From Epiperipatus broadwayi (Eukaryota > Onychophora > Udeonychophora > Euonychophora > Peripatidae): DNA of 64,000 nucleotides. Below, one piece after another: positions 21,980 to 35,055 of the stretch. How positions within the stretch are numbered: the first letter of the stretch is position 1; each line of letters begins with the position of its first letter. The position numbers and the translations under genes were made by a program. The notes beneath the pieces are model-generated. The model saw only the letters and a program-made list of their open reading frames with translations, made no database searches and was not told where the DNA came from. The stretch spans positions 3,567,935 to 3,631,934 of the forward strand of contig JAQFVV010012512.1 of the NCBI GenBank assembly GCA_028023455.1, read 5' to 3'.

Positions 21980-23550
21980 TCGCATTCATAAATTTTAAAA
22001 ATTTGAATATATTGTATTGTAATAAAGGTTACACCATTTTTATATATTGTAAAAATAATGGCAAAAAGAGAAGCGCTTAAAATGTTACTTTACATGTATG
22101 GTAAATACTTTCATTGCTTTAAAAATAATAATAAAATTAAAAAAAGACGCACGCTTATGTATCCATTATTCGTTAATATTTACTTCAAATTTTGCAAAAA
22201 TTGGTAAAAAATATATATATAATAAAAAAAAATTTATACTTTGTATGTTTTTTTCCAAAACTGATGTATTAAAGCGATCACTTTGTAAAAATTGTTTTTC
22301 TGTTTTTTTTAAGATGAACATTCTGTATAGAATTCTGAACATTTTAGTTGAGAATAAGTAATGAATAAACTGATATGACTTTTCAACAATTCAACTTTTT
22401 TACAAAAAGAAAATATATTTAGAGAAATATTTCTTTATCAAATTAGAGTTGTGTAAAGATGAAAACTGTTATCTTTTTTAAAAATAATAATAATAAACTT
22501 TTAATATTCAGGTGGAAATGTTTTGATTTCAGCTGTGGAATTGCAAATAAATATACACACCTATATTTCACTTAGTGTGGAATCTTTATGCAAGGATTCA
22601 CCATAATGATCATCATCAATTTGTACCCCCTATTTTGATTTACAATCTGTTATTTGCTATAACAACCCTAAAAAAAATTTGTTTAATTTTTTTGGTGGTG
22701 GTTATCTCTTAAGATTGATGATGTTATAGGATAATGCGTTTATGTCATCCAAAAGAAAAATATTGACATTCATGCTAAAATTGTACAATACAGAGTTTAT
22801 TCATTATACATTATTCCAGTATTCACTATTTTGATTATAAAATCAAAGTACACTTTATAAACAGTACTTTATTTAATTTTCATTTAGTGTTTGTGCAAGA
22901 CTCAATACATTCATTAATGACATGTCCAAAGTAAAATTTAATGACTCATTTGGTACATTTTTGTTTTGATGATGTACAATAACCAAATTTATTAAAACAG
23001 GCAAAACACTCCACACAGTTGTGCCACTTAGTGCAAGCTAGAGTAATCAATGGATGTCAGATGGCTTGTGCATAAAATCTCTATCCAGGGCCTATTCATC
23101 CAATATCCCCAGACTATTTTGTAGTGTGTGGCTTTCATCAGTGAGGAGCTTTGGATCTGAGAGCACTGCACCTAGATCTTAGGATCTAATGCAACCTTCT
23201 AGCAGTCACTTTTTATCTCTACTTAACTACAAAACTATGAGTTTAAAACTGAAAACACAATATTTTCAATCCAAGCTCAGTAGCTTATATAGTTATATAG
23301 GTTTGAACTCAGTTCAGTACCCATACATTTTTAGTGTCTTTGGTTCTAACAGTAATGAGCAAGCATAAGAAATGGTAATCATGTGATGTTTAGTGGTTTA
23401 ACAAAATGTATTAATATTATATTTTAAAATACGTACATTAGCTTAAAAACTGCATATTTCTTTACTTTTATAGATTGCAATTCTTATTAATGGTATTTTT
23501 CTTGCTGCAAAAATTATTAGTTAGCAACATTACATAAATGATTTATAACT
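21980..23550. other. anonymous AT-rich DNA
   Basis: No coding frame with a recognisable product. The block near 23095-23190 (CCCCAGACTATTTTGTAGTG, TCAGTGAGGAGCT) has a weak echo at 27000-27050, so a dispersed repeat may be present. Confidence 0.35.
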
Positions 23551-23640
23551 TATGTTGGCCATAAATATGAGGGAAAACCTCGAAAGCGCTCGGCCCATTT
23601 AATTGTTTTGGTTTTTGCAGCTTCTTCATCAGCGGGTAAA
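23551..23640 (+). other. PLE-like terminal segment with hairpin-GAAA motif
   Basis: GAGG (23569-23572) pairs with CCTC (23578-23581) and is followed by GAAAGCGCTCGGC, as in the PLE-A 3' regions at 366-408 and 47380-47415. Downstream, CAGCTTCTTCATCAGCGG reads CCGCTGATGAAGAAGCTG on the minus strand. No coding part of the PLE is attached. Confidence 0.45.
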
Positions 23641-23825
23641 TCTCTTTTATATGCTATCATTGTACAGTAATTTTAAAATTTAGTTACCATAACTACAAGT
23701 TATTTTGAGAAACAAAAATGATTTTGGGCATTATACGATCAAAATCATTAAATATAAGTGTAGAATATTATTTATTATATAGCATGTGCTTAAAAAAGTA
23801 AAAAATAAAGTAATCCAACTAGCAA

Positions 23826-23946
23826 AATAGTTTGACTAAAAACATGTGTCATTTCATAAAAGCATTTGAGTCCTTTTTGATTTTTATGGCCTCAAATACT
23901 TTTATGAAGTGACACATTTTTAGATAACTTTTTAGTTGGCTATTTA
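23826..23946. repeat. foldback element
   Basis: Inverted arms of about 45-55 bp (23826-23870 and 23891-23944; shared core CATTTCATAAAAGCATTTGA) around a 20-nt loop. Non-coding, MITE-like. Confidence 0.65.
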
Positions 23947-26463
23947 CATTTTTTTTTTTTTTAAAATATTATTTTGTTTTTTACTTTTTAATTATTAATA
24001 AAACATAATTTCAATTTAAATAAAATAATTTTTTTGTCAGTCTCTTTTCTATTATGTTTTTTGTTCTTTCCACAAGAGAGTGCCTATTGCCAATTATTTT
24101 GACAGTTTTACTTCTTTATTTTGATTTTGATAATGAAAACGTATAATTCTCTAATCTTTTTTATACATTTATTTTTTTTTCACAAAATATTTATGAAATA
24201 TTAATTATTTCAGAAGAATAATTTAGATTTTAGTAGAAAATATTTACTTTTAATTAATTAAGCGTGAGTTAAATCAATACTAATGAAATTTCCTTTTACA
24301 ACATATATAAGGATGTTTCCTTGGAAGTCTAAGGATATTAGTTCAAGTTATAAATGGGAACAATCTTTTTTATCCTGACAGAAATACAGAAAAAAATATG
24401 GATATACTGACAGAAGTACACATAGGGCAAGTTAAAATAAAAGCATTTAAAAATTGAGATTTTTATATAGCTTATGATAATTAATTTCATTATAAAAATG
24501 TTATAGATATTAATGTGATTAAATGTCTTTTTTAATCTTAATTGAAGAAATAATTTATTAATCTAATATAAAAAAATTGTCATTGTTTAAATTTTATCTT
24601 CTTATTTGTATAAAATCAGTTTTTTTAGTTTTTTTGGAAAAATATTGCTTAGAAAGTAGTTGTTTTTTTTTTTTTGCTGCATAGGAGTAAATTGAACTTC
24701 TTTAAACAATCAATGTGTTATGGATATTAAACTCTGATCTTTTTCTTTTAATCTTAGCTGATGTAATAATTTAGCAATCTGATATTGAAAACCAATGCCT
24801 TATAAAATTTAACAGTTTCTCTTATAATTGACTTACAGGAAATTTGTAAAGCTTAAGAATTCATTTAATTTCTTTATTAAAATTGAATAAACAACTGATC
24901 ACATAATTTTACTTTTTTAATAACCACTAAAGAAATAGCATTTGGCATTAGAAGTTGCTAGCATGTTTTATTTTTAATTTGTTATCGAAAATAAACTGTT
25001 AGTATAGTATATCTAGTTTTGTTGTCTCTGGACTATGGTGTCAGATGGAAAAAATATCACATTCTGTTTCTTTTTTGTTATTGTTTATTTAAATTACTGA
25101 AAATAAATTTTTGATCTAGAATGGGAAATTTTTTGTTTTTATATGTCATACAGGTGAAAATTTATGTGTATGATATGTGTCACATAGCATTTATATTTCA
25201 ACTTAATTTTTTTTTAACAATTCAACTTTTTTATTAAGGTATGCAATATGGGAATTGTAGTCTGTAATATATCTCTTTGCAACACCAAATTGGAAGACTT
25301 AAAGTATTCGAATTTTTGCAATTCTGATTAATGGTAGTGTCTTTATATAAAAATATATATTAAGAATTTCTGCAAGAAAAGTAAATACTAAACAAACAGT
25401 ACCTGGTATTGAGAAACAGCTCTAAATGTCTGCATAAATATCAGGAGGGGCTAAGAGTTGGTCACTTAAGTTTACTTTTATTAATTATATTGAAAAAAAA
25501 AAAGATTAGAATTTGGGAGAGGTGTGATTAAATACAGAATGACTCCTTAGAAATCACAAGGTAAATAAGGGATGCCGTGGTTATAGTATTGGGAAAGTGT
25601 TTTCTCTATCATATTAATTTTTATATTTAATTACAAAAGGTGAGAGCAAATGATGATAGCTGTGATATTCCTGATTTTATGTAATCCAATGCAATAGAAA
25701 ATAAAATGAATTGTTTTTTTTTTTTTCGCAATGGCCACCTACAAAATATGTGGTATCAAACTGGAGAAGCTTAACACAAACTTAATATAACTAAAACTTT
25801 ACGATTAAAATATCAACAGATTTTATCTCTTGGGTTTATTCATTAACAATAAAAGGTAAATCAGTCAAGAAATATAATATAATAATAAAACAACTTAGTC
25901 ATATTGTATAATGATTTGAAAAAAATATTTTTGGAAAGATAAGTACATTTCAAAGCATAGCATTTGTAAATATTCAAAACTGTTGGAGGTACTTTGGTAT
26001 CATTCTTGCTATGAAATTTTACTCCGGTTAACAGCTAAAACTTTATATTTTTGTATTTTGTTTTGTTTTTTTGCTAAACCTTTATATATGTTTTTCTAAA
26101 AAAAAAAAATATTTAAAATAAAATGTTAAACTTAGAGCTAAAACTATGTAGCAGCTCGCCATTTCAAAATGTTTCAGTTTTTTTTTTTTTTTCATATTTC
26201 TTCTTATTATGAATTATCTCTCCATTATTGGAAATAAAATGGTTTTTTTTAGATTTGAAATTTGGTATTATACATGCTGGGTGTTTATGACAGCACAAAG
26301 TGTCATACTATGCTGGAAGGGGGAAGGGTGGTTTTGATGGGACACAGTGCCATACTAAAAAGGCACAACTCTCAAGTATCTGTTTTGTTTAGTACTGTAA
26401 TGTCTTTTTTCCTTTTTCCATAATGAATATATGTCTCCATTATTTTTTAGATTTGATCTTTCA
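23947..26463. other. anonymous AT-rich DNA
   Basis: Many homopolymer runs; no gene or repeat family supported. Confidence 0.4.
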
Positions 26464-26663
26464 TATTATATGTGGTATGATGTATTACTCCCGGTGATGT
26501 ATTATTCTAAATTTGCGATATGTTTAAAATAATGCATCCACAGGATCTGCGGACAAATTTTATTGATTAAGTTTGTCTGCACATTACTTGGAGGTGTTAT
26601 TTTAAACATATAACAAACTTAGAATAATATGTCACTGGAGTAATATATCATAGTATGAATAAT
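26464..26663. repeat. near-palindromic foldback element
   Basis: Arms 26464-26557 and 26571-26663 are imperfect inverted repeats (blocks ATTATTCTAAATTTG and ATGTTTAAAATAA recur inverted) around a loop of about 13 nt. Non-coding. Confidence 0.65.
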
Positions 26664-26890
26664 ACAAATGTACTCCATTGGATTTTGGAATATAAGAAGA
26701 GACAAACTGTTAGAAGAAAATCTCTTACATCTGTCCATAAAAGTAATAGATATATTTGATTTATAATTTAAAATCCACATCTGATAATTAAAAAGAAATA
26801 AAATAATTTTGAAAGTAATAAAAAATGATCAATAATTGTTTCCAGAATTTATTAAACTATTGTTATTATTATCAATAAATGCTGATTTAT

Positions 26891-27290
26891 GCTTGTAATA
26901 TAAGTTTATATATAATGTAGGGAGCATACCAATATCTCAAACACTCTTATTTAATAAGTGTGGTAAGAGAAAATATTTAAAATCTCTAGAATATTCTTAT
27001 CCCCAGACCAATTGGTTTCGAGATTATGGCTCATCTCAGTGAGGAGCTATAACATTCAGACACTAGATCTCAAATATCAACTCAAAACCCAGCACTTATT
27101 TAATACATAACTATTGAGAAAAAAATCTGAAATTTCCAGACATAAAAATGTCTTTAAATTCAACTATTCAATTCAGACCAATTGGTCTGGGGATAAGAAT
27201 ATTCTTGATAGAGATTTTAAATATTTTCTCTTATTGCACTTGTTTGAGCAATTGGTACACTCCCTATATTGCATATTTGTAAATACAAGC
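26891..27290. repeat. 400-bp foldback element
   Basis: Outer arms begin GCTTGTAATATA (26891) and end TACAAGC (27290). Inner parts include AATATTCTTATCCCCAGACC followed by AATTGG, and its complement at about 27175-27210. The centre is non-coding. Confidence 0.65.
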
Positions 27291-28115
27291 TTTTTAAAAG
27301 CAATGTCATGTTATATGTGACTTGAGGTTACAGCCTTAGGAAATATTACTTACATAATCAATGTGCGTTTAAATAAATTTATAATTACAACTTTAAATTA
27401 TCATAATAGATTTATAGCTATAAGATCTTTCCGTTGATCATTGTAAATCAAAAGATTTTGCGAGTATTAATGTGTAATAAGAAATGTGGACTTAATCAGT
27501 GAAGTATTGAATAACTTCACGCTCTCAGATCTAACCGCTTCAGCTTCACCTATTTATATAGAAAGTAGGTTGAAGTAAAGAAAGATTCCCCTCTCTTCTT
27601 CCAAAATGTAAGCTTGTGGTTAAGACCTATAGAGATCCCTATTATCGCATTTTTATGTGCATATTCTTGAGGTTACAGCCTTAGTAAATATTATTTATTG
27701 ATTATTATAAGTTATAGTTTAATGAGTGTTTTATAATGGTATTCATTGATAAATAGGTATCACCCCATGTGAGTTTAGGATGTGATAGTGACAGGTTCTA
27801 GAGCTCAAAGTCCATGAATCATGATGCAATTCTCACTTCCAATGCTCACATTTTGTAATAATGTTCTTAGTAATTTATTTATCAAATGCATATCTAGCTA
27901 TTCTTAGATAAACATGAAACAGGAGGAAATCATTAATTATTATTACCACTAAACATCACATGGTTACCACAATCTTTGATTATTGTAATGAATCTTTCTT
28001 CCTCCTTTGTTGTTTTTTCAAGTAGAGTGCTAATAAGGTTTATATTGCTTATTAAGTAAGGCGTGTAACCAATATTTGTCTATTAAAAAAAAAAAAGTGA
28101 TGGAACTTAAATCTT
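27291..28115. repeat. AT-rich DNA with a short direct repeat and a SINE-like copy
   Basis: CTTGAGGTTACAGCCTTAG occurs at about 27322 and again at about 27667. A weak SINE-like copy lies at 27780-27870. No gene seen. Confidence 0.45.
27780..27870 (+). repeat. SINE-like repeat, copy 2 (degenerate)
   Basis: Shares the block AAAGTCCATGAATCATGATG and TCACTTCCAATGCTCACATT with the family best seen at 63450-63575; the 3' tail is lost. Confidence 0.4.
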
Positions 28116-28119
28116 TTAT

Positions 28120-29330
28120 ATATAGAAGCAAACTTTGGATTTTAACTAACCAAAAAAAAAAATAAGTTGAATTTAAAAGTGGTGTTAATGCAATAGATAA
28201 TATCCAAGTATGGAGAGAAGTTACAGAGAGGATTAATAAATATGAATTGCCATTATGTTTTGTATTTTTAGATTATGAAAACACATTTGATAAGCATTTC
28301 AATGATTAAAGCATTGGATCATCAAGGTATACATCCAGGATGTTGTCAAATTCTGAAGAATATTTATAAAAATGCAACAGCAACAATTAGACCACATAAT
28401 GATGTTAAAAAGATTAACATAGAGATGGATAGGTGTTTAACAGGGTGACTCCATATCTCTAAAACTTTTTACAGTAGCTTTGTAATAAATATTTTGTTTA
28501 TTTGAAATAGAAAGCTAAAGGAGTAAAATTAAATGGACATTATTTAAGACCTTTAGATTTTGCAGATGATGTAATTTTTTTCATAAATAATGCTTTAGAC
28601 TTAAAGAAAATGTTGCAAAAATTATCAGATAAAAGTAAGAAAGTAGGACTAAAGGTAAATGTAAAAAAGACTAAAGTAATGTTCAATGGATTTTCTCTAA
28701 AAAAGAAAATAAAAATTGATAACTATGAGTTAGAAGAAGTTAACAACTACAAATACCTTGGTGAGATTATTACTACATATGTAAACATAATGGATCAGAT
28801 TAATCATAGAACTAAACTTGGTTGGAATGCTTTTGGTAGAAATAACTTAATATTAAAAGGAAATATGCTTATGTGTTTGAAAAAGGTTTTTAATCAATGT
28901 GTTTTACCAGTTCTTACTTATGGATCTGAGATTTGAACACTTAATAGAAGATTAATATAGAGATTTTATGTCACTCAATAAAGTATAGAAATGCATGTTA
29001 CTAATAACAAAAAGAGATCAAAAACAAAATACATGGGAGAAAGAACAAATAGATGGTGCTCATGTCATTGAACAAATTAAGAGACTGAAGTGGAATTGGA
29101 TTGGACATATTATTTGAAAAGGTGATATAGATGGACAGTTGAAATGCTCAACCATATTCCTAAAGATTGTAAAAAACCTAGAAAGAGACTGCATGTGAAA
29201 TGGGTAGTTGAAATAAGGAAGTATGTTGTGGTGATATGGAGAAGAAAGGCTAGAGATCGGAGAAGGTGGATTGAACTTGCTGTGATCTTCATGCTGCAGT
29301 AGATTGAAAATGATGTTGATGATATATATA
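28120..29330 (+). pseudogene. RTE-like LINE fragment, RT palm to 3' end
   Basis: Begins in the DFNQP segment, then gives INKYELPLCFVFLDYENTFD (first catalytic Asp region), KGVKLNGHYLRPLDFADDVI (catalytic FADD intact), LSDKSKKVGLKVNVKKTKVM, NNYKYLGEIIT, LKGNMLMCLKKVFNQCVLP, VLTYGSEI and the C-terminal CKKPRKRLHVKWVVEIRK and RRRWIEL. It ends in a GAT/TA-rich tail near 29300-29335. The open segment 28610-28936 is the longest uninterrupted piece. Several stops and frameshifts elsewhere. 5' truncated. Confidence 0.8.
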
Positions 29331-30850
29331 TATATTTGTCTTATCAAGAAGATTTAAAAAAAAAAAAGAATCGAAAACTGCACAAACAGTTATCATCTTT
29401 CAAATGGGAAATTTAATGAATGAAACTTTCTTTTTTACTGTTTCTCTATTGAGAAATTGTTGGAGAGATCTTTGCCGTGGGCGATTTAAAGTTTCGTTCT
29501 TCTGTGTTTTACCTTTCAATTCTCATTCAGTTAGCATTTTTTTAAAATTGAACAACTGAGTAAGTTATGTGAGGGCGGCATTTATTTCGTAACAATTTGA
29601 TTATAAAACAGTTTTATTATACTGTAGATTTTCATTTACTTCTGTGTATTGCATAATAATATTAATGAAAATTTCCATTCATTAAGCTTAATTCCACTTT
29701 ACAACTGATATAAATCATATTAATAGTTGCAGCTTTTATTTAATTAATAGGAAATACACTTAATTAAAAGAAATGGGGAAAAAATCAACGAAGACATTTT
29801 TTTAAAATTAATTAATTTTAAGATTTATTCATGTAAAGAGCATGTTTTTTTTTGTTTTTTTTTAGTAAAATATAATAAACATATATATATATATTACTTA
29901 AATTACAGTTAAACCGAAAGCGTTTGAGTAAAATTACAGCTAAACCGAAAGTGTTTGAGTGTATATGTGTGTAATATATCTCTATAGGAACAAAAATTCA
30001 TGTATTTTTAAAAAATAGGCTTTTAATAAATGAATATAATAGCAAATTATTAATTAATATACTCACCCCAAAAAACTGTTTAACATACTATTTCAAAATT
30101 GACTCCTTTTTTGCTGTTCACTACAGTTGTTCTCAAATATTGTACAGCCAATTTTGATATTTTAATCTATATTTGAAGCTATGGACGTTATTTTCATAAC
30201 ATTGAATTTTTTTTTTTAATAAGTCTGATTATATTTTTTTTTTTTATTGTGTTTCTTATGCAGCCTTACTTCCTATATATCCATATTTTTAAAATCATGT
30301 TTCAGTAAACTGTTTCATAAAATATTAAATAAAAAATGAAATTTTAATTTTGTAAATCTGTATGGTTTACAGAGTTTGGCTCTCTGATTACAAAGATATC
30401 TGAAGAAGCAAAGAACAGCTCCTATGATTTTCCAAAAGTAGAGTATCGTGAACTTTAAAATTTAACATTATTTAGGTATTGTATTTTATCAGTAATTTCC
30501 ATTACAAGATAAATTAAGGATGCAAAAGTAATGAGTTATATATGGACTGAAAAAGAGTTATATCTTAATCTTTGTAATTTTTAAATAATTTTACTATTGG
30601 TATATATATATATACTCTATGTTAAAAATTTACACAGATTTTAATTTATTTTTTTTGGGTCTATTCTGAATTACTATACATTAATCAGCATTTGTAAACA
30701 ATACACATTTTTTTAAATGCCAACAGGATAAATTTTCTCTATGCCAAAGGAAATTTTAAGCATGTCTTTCGAATGTAATATAATTTAGCAAGACATACTT
30801 TTCACATATAATCCTATGTATTTTAAAATATAGAATGACCAATAATAAAA
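29331..30850. repeat. AT-rich DNA with a 31-bp tandem duplication
   Basis: AATTACAG(T/C)TAAACCGAAAG followed by (C/T)GTTTGAGT is repeated at 29901-29930 and 29932-29960; the CCGAAAGCG core recalls the PLE-A 3' motif. Nothing else recognised. Confidence 0.5.
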
Positions 30851-30908
30851 GGTCCTATTATAATAGACTTCAAAAGTATGTAATTTTGAAGCCCATTATA
30901 ACAGAACC
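30851..30908. repeat. short palindromic element
   Basis: 25-bp imperfect arms (30851-30875 and 30884-30908; GGTCCTATTATAATAGACTT versus GGTTCTGTTATAATGGGCTT) around 8 nt. Looks like a miniature remnant of a TIR transposon. Confidence 0.55.
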
Positions 30909-30987
30909 AATTTTTATAGTATATATAATAAAATTGGTATAATCATGTTGGCCTTCAGAAAAACATTGTAACATGTTCAGGATGATG

Positions 30988-31010
30988 CCACTAAAAGGTT
31001 GCGACCCCTG
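30988..31010 (-). mobile_element. hAT-type terminal repeat
   Basis: Minus strand from 31010: CAGGGGTCGCAACCTTTTAG, matching the CAGGGGTC-type ends of hAT elements. No partner end or transposase found nearby. Confidence 0.4.
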
Positions 31011-31341
31011 ATTTAATATTTTCATGAACACTCATTGGTATCAAAGCTATTAATAAATTCTTGTAATAAATTTAATATAGTCATTGAGTCTAATATCTTC
31101 AGACATTTTGAATATAAGGTAAATTTACCCTACAGTAGCAGAAGGGTTATTTATTTATGGGTGAATACCAATGTAAATGTATTGATAAATTTTAAATACT
31201 ATTTCACATAGATTTTAGTTATTTCATTAATAAAAGTTTACTTAATCTTTATTCATTTTATTCTATTAGATTTGATTTATAAACTAATATAGCATTACTA
31301 GTTGTATCTTGCATATTTATTTCATTACACATTTATATAAA

Positions 31342-32240
31342 ATCATCATCATCAATCATTATCAATCCATTGCAGGATGAAGGTCTCTCCAAGTTCAATC
31401 CATCTTTTCCTATCTTTAGCTTCTCTTTTCCACATCACCCCTGCATACTTTCTTATTTCATCCATCCATCTCACATGTGTACTCTTTCTGGGTTTTTTAC
31501 AATCTCTTGGAATCCAGTTTAAAATTTCAATTGTCCATCTATTATCATTGCTTCTAGCAATATATCCAGCTCAACTCCAATCTTTTAATTTTTTTCAATG
31601 AGGTCAGTGACACCTGTTTGTTCTCTTACCCATATATTGCGTTTTCGATCTCTTCTTGTTACTCCCAACATTCATCTCTCCATACTTCTTTGAGTGGTCT
31701 GAAGTCTCTGTATTGCTCTTTTATTAAGTGTCCAAGTCTCAGATCTATAAGTAAGAACTGGCAAAACATATTTATTAAAAATCTTTCTTTTCAAACACAT
31801 AGGCATATTTCCTTTTAGTATCAAGTTATTTCCACCAAAAGCACTCCAACCACGTTTAATTCTATGATTAATTTCATTCATTATGTTTCCATCTGTATTA
31901 ATAATCTGATCAAGGTATTTGTAACTGTTAACTTCTTCTAACTCATCATAATCAATCTTTATTTTCATATTTTGAGAAAATCTATTAAACATTACTTTAG
32001 TCTTTTTAACATTTATCTTTAGTCCTACTTTCCTACTTTCATCTGATAACACCTGCAATATTTCCTGTAGCTCTAAAGCATTATTTGCAAAAACAACTAT
32101 ATCATCTGCAAAATCTAAATGACTTAAATAATCTCTATTTACTTTCACTCCTTTAGCTTTCTATTTTAATCCATGAAATACCTCTTGCAGCACCTTTTTC
32201 AATGTTGATTTTCCTACTATCATTATGTAATCTAAAATAA
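31342..32240 (-). pseudogene. RTE-like LINE fragment with (ATC)n end
   Basis: Minus-strand copy whose 3' end is the (GAT)n tail, here ATCATC at 31342-31354. The open part 31672-32148 (158 codons) gives VNRDYLSHLDFADDIVVFAN with catalytic FADD, LQVLSDESRKVGLKINVKKT, NSYKYLDQIIN, RGWSAFGGNNLILKGNMPMC, VLPVLTYRSETWTLNKR and RLQTTQRSMER. Downstream, in broken frames, come the GHIAR and CKKPRK segments. Near 32195 the alignment with the copy at 44.06-46.8 kb shows an internal deletion that removes the DSISPKHF stretch. This is the cleanest RT segment of the family in the window. Confidence 0.8.
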
Positions 32241-32523
32241 TTAGTATTATTTTAACATCTTATTTTACAATTTATAGAGCATTAATAAGAGCTGGCATTT
32301 TTTGGTTTATTGTATTCGTATAAGTTTGTTGTTTGAAGGTAAGACGTATAAATAGAGTGTCCAATTACTCTTGTTTCATTTCTCATTTTATGTAATTACA
32401 AATTTTAGAACCTCAATTTGGGTCTTTAAAGAATCTTTTTCTCTGGTTCATTCTATGCTATTACAATATATATATATATCACTTGATGATTATTATTTTT
32501 TAAACCATTATGTTGTCTTTCTT

Positions 32524-32708
32524 ATATACTTTATCACTGAAATGAATATGTAAACATAATCAACTTAATAGACAGCAATATATTTTAATCATATATTTAT
32601 TTTCATCTAACAAAAGTGGATTAGATGGAAATAAATATATGATTAAAATATATAGTTGTCTATTAACTTGATTATGTTTACAGTAGTCATTACAGTGAGA
32701 AAATATAT
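32524..32708. repeat. palindromic foldback element, 10-nt loop
   Basis: Arms of about 78-87 bp (inner 61 bp, 32550-32610 and 32621-32681, nearly identical) around CAAAAGTGGA. Non-coding. Confidence 0.75.
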
Positions 32709-33253
32709 ATATTAATGTTACTTCAATATCTTATTTCTTAATTGAGGAATATATATTTTTCAGAGAACAAAAATTAATTGAATCATACTGATAACAATTT
32801 GTTTTATGTAGACATTTTAATGGAGCAATGGATTTCTTAGAATATAATGCTTAATTTGAGCTGTTAGAATCAATTATGTTACAGGATAGGCAAGACAGTT
32901 AAATATTATCACTAGATTGATACATTATATTGCCTAAATAAATATAGCAATCTTTTAAGTAGAGAACATATATTTATCACCCTAGGTAATGTCCAATTTT
33001 TATTACACAGTTTATACTTCATGATATTCTTGTATGTTATTTATATTTGTAACTTATCAGTCTCATCAATGAATATCATCATCTACTCCCAGGAATCATT
33101 TGATTTATGCTAGTTTAAACTTTCATGTATATATTCAAAAAAAGAGCTGTTGGTAATTTTTATGTCAATAACTGATATTGAGATATCTTTGGTGTAAACA
33201 TTTACAGACTTATAATTATTGTATTTGATTACAAATCTTATCCTTTTTTTTTA
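32709..33253. other. anonymous AT-rich DNA
   Basis: Nothing recognised. Confidence 0.4.
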
Positions 33254-33690
33254 TTGTTGCTATTATCTTGTTTTTATTTATATCCCTTTAATATAAATAA
33301 TCAGACTGTTTTCCAAAGCTTTATTAAACCACATGCCTTTTTTAGTCATCATTTAGTTTTTTTATTATTATTTTTCCTGCCCTTCTTAAGTCCTTCCAAC
33401 ATATTCATAATGTTTCTACTTCTAAGAATAAATATGCCCACCCCAATTTCCTTTCCACTTCATAATTTCCTCAATAAATTTTTTTTTCCATATATTTCCA
33501 ATAACATTTCAGCAATGCTAAATTTATCCTTCCAAATTCACCGCTCAAAAGCTGCCAATCATTTTTCCTCTCTTTTTATAATTGTTCAAATTTATATGTC
33601 AAATAAAGGTACATTTCTAACAAAAGTTTTATCAAAACCTTTCTATATTTCAGCTTTAATTATCAACAAAATGGCTTATCTTTGTTAACA
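33254..33690 (-). pseudogene. C-terminal fragment of another LINE family
   Basis: The open plus-strand frame here is a shadow; the signal is on the minus strand. Allowing frameshifts it reads KTFVRNVPLFDI, then TIIKREEK-LAAFER, SIAEMLLEIYGKKNLLRKL, WKGNWGGHI and NMLEGLKKGRK. This order matches the common LINE C-terminal pattern of YGSETWTI..KREEKRLEAFE..W, AEVLxxI, RKGNWIGHILR and VIEGxxxGKR. The style differs from both other LINE families in the window, so a third LINE family is present. Heavily decayed, with several stops. Confidence 0.5.
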
Positions 33691-34740
33691 GCTTGTTTGA
33701 TCTTTCATTTTTCATTCTAATATTTTTTTCATTATTTCCATTGTCAGTTATTATCTTAAATATCCAACCATCAACATAAACATGGAAGTTCATATTTAGA
33801 TACTTTCTAGCTCATTGGACAAGTTATGAGAGGATAATCTGAGTTTTGGCCCAAATGGATGGTTGTAATATAGTGGGATTGATGGGGGGGGGGGCACTGT
33901 TAAAAATATAAAAAAAACTATAAAACTGGTTAAATACTTTCTGCCTAACTATTATTCTTTGATATTTTTCCATTACCTATACTCATATATTTTATTACAT
34001 TTTTCACTTTAAACTTTTATACAATTTCATTATTTTTTTTTTTTTTAAGTTACTGTGTTTTTTTTATGTCTCTCTGATAAAAATCTTAGCAATTTAGTTT
34101 TCAACAACTTGCTTATTTCTGGTGTAATTGAATTTTGAATACATATGCATTCATAATGATAGTACTTTTTTTTAGAGTTTACAATTTTAGCAGAAAAATT
34201 GAGAAAAAAAATTTTTTTTTTTAATTTTATGTAGGATTCAGTACTGATTACAATACTGCCATCTAGTAATATTAAATTATAACTAAACATTTTTTTTATA
34301 TCTAATTTCTGGAACTATATAAAACTAAAAAATAGAAAGTTAAAAATATATTTAAAAAAAAAAAAATTGTTTTTAAAGATATGCTTTTATTCATATAAAC
34401 ATTTTCAATTTTCTTAGTATTCTTAATATGCTGCCAAAACAAAAGTGTGTGATATGAAATAGTCTAAGATTATTTCTAAACATGAGTACTACACAATTTT
34501 ATTTTGGTCATGCAATATTAAAATTACTGCAAAAACTAAAGTAAATTTATTATTTTTATCTTTAATTAATAATGCATTTTTTATACTTTTTATGGCATTA
34601 TTTTTAGCCCATTTATATGAAAAACATTTCATTAAACCATTACTGCCAAATCAGCAAAACAGATGTATGAAATTCTCTCACCCTCAATGATAATTTGTTC
34701 CCATTCAGGCAATGTTACTGTTTTTTTCTTTTTAAGTGTC
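33691..34740. other. anonymous AT-rich DNA
   Basis: A run of 11 G lies near 33886. No gene or repeat family supported. Confidence 0.4.
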
Positions 34741-34741
34741 A

Positions 34742-34824
34742 GCATCGGCCGGGACGCGAACCCGCAACCCGGGCAACTGCCTGCAAGTGCAAGGCAGTCG
34801 CGCTGATCTCTCGACCACCAATGC
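34742..34824 (-). other. tRNA-like element with interrupted anticodon loop
   Basis: Minus strand: acceptor GCATTGG pairs with CCGATGC over seven positions and B box GGGTTCGCGTCC is good. The anticodon loop is enlarged to 11 nt (TTGCACTTGCA) by a small duplication, and the region before the T arm is expanded, so it is a pseudogene-like copy. Confidence 0.6.
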
Positions 34825-35055
34825 AAGACAATGTTACTGATTTGTCTCGTAAATATCAAACAAAACAGGCATTAATAATAACTTTTTGGCTTATACCTCT
34901 CCATAATTTTTTGCAAAAATATTATTTAATCTTAAAAAAGACTTGATTCATATACAAATAGCCTTTTAGTCTTTTTTTTTTTTCAATCTGTAACTTTAAA
35001 TATATATATTTAGCAAAAATAATTCTATTATTCCAAATGACTTTTCATTAACAAT

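Noticed and set aside
33254-33688. 144-codon plus-strand ORF as a host gene
   Set aside because: The composition is low-complexity F/L/S-rich, and the minus strand carries a recognisable LINE C-terminus, so the ORF is a shadow.
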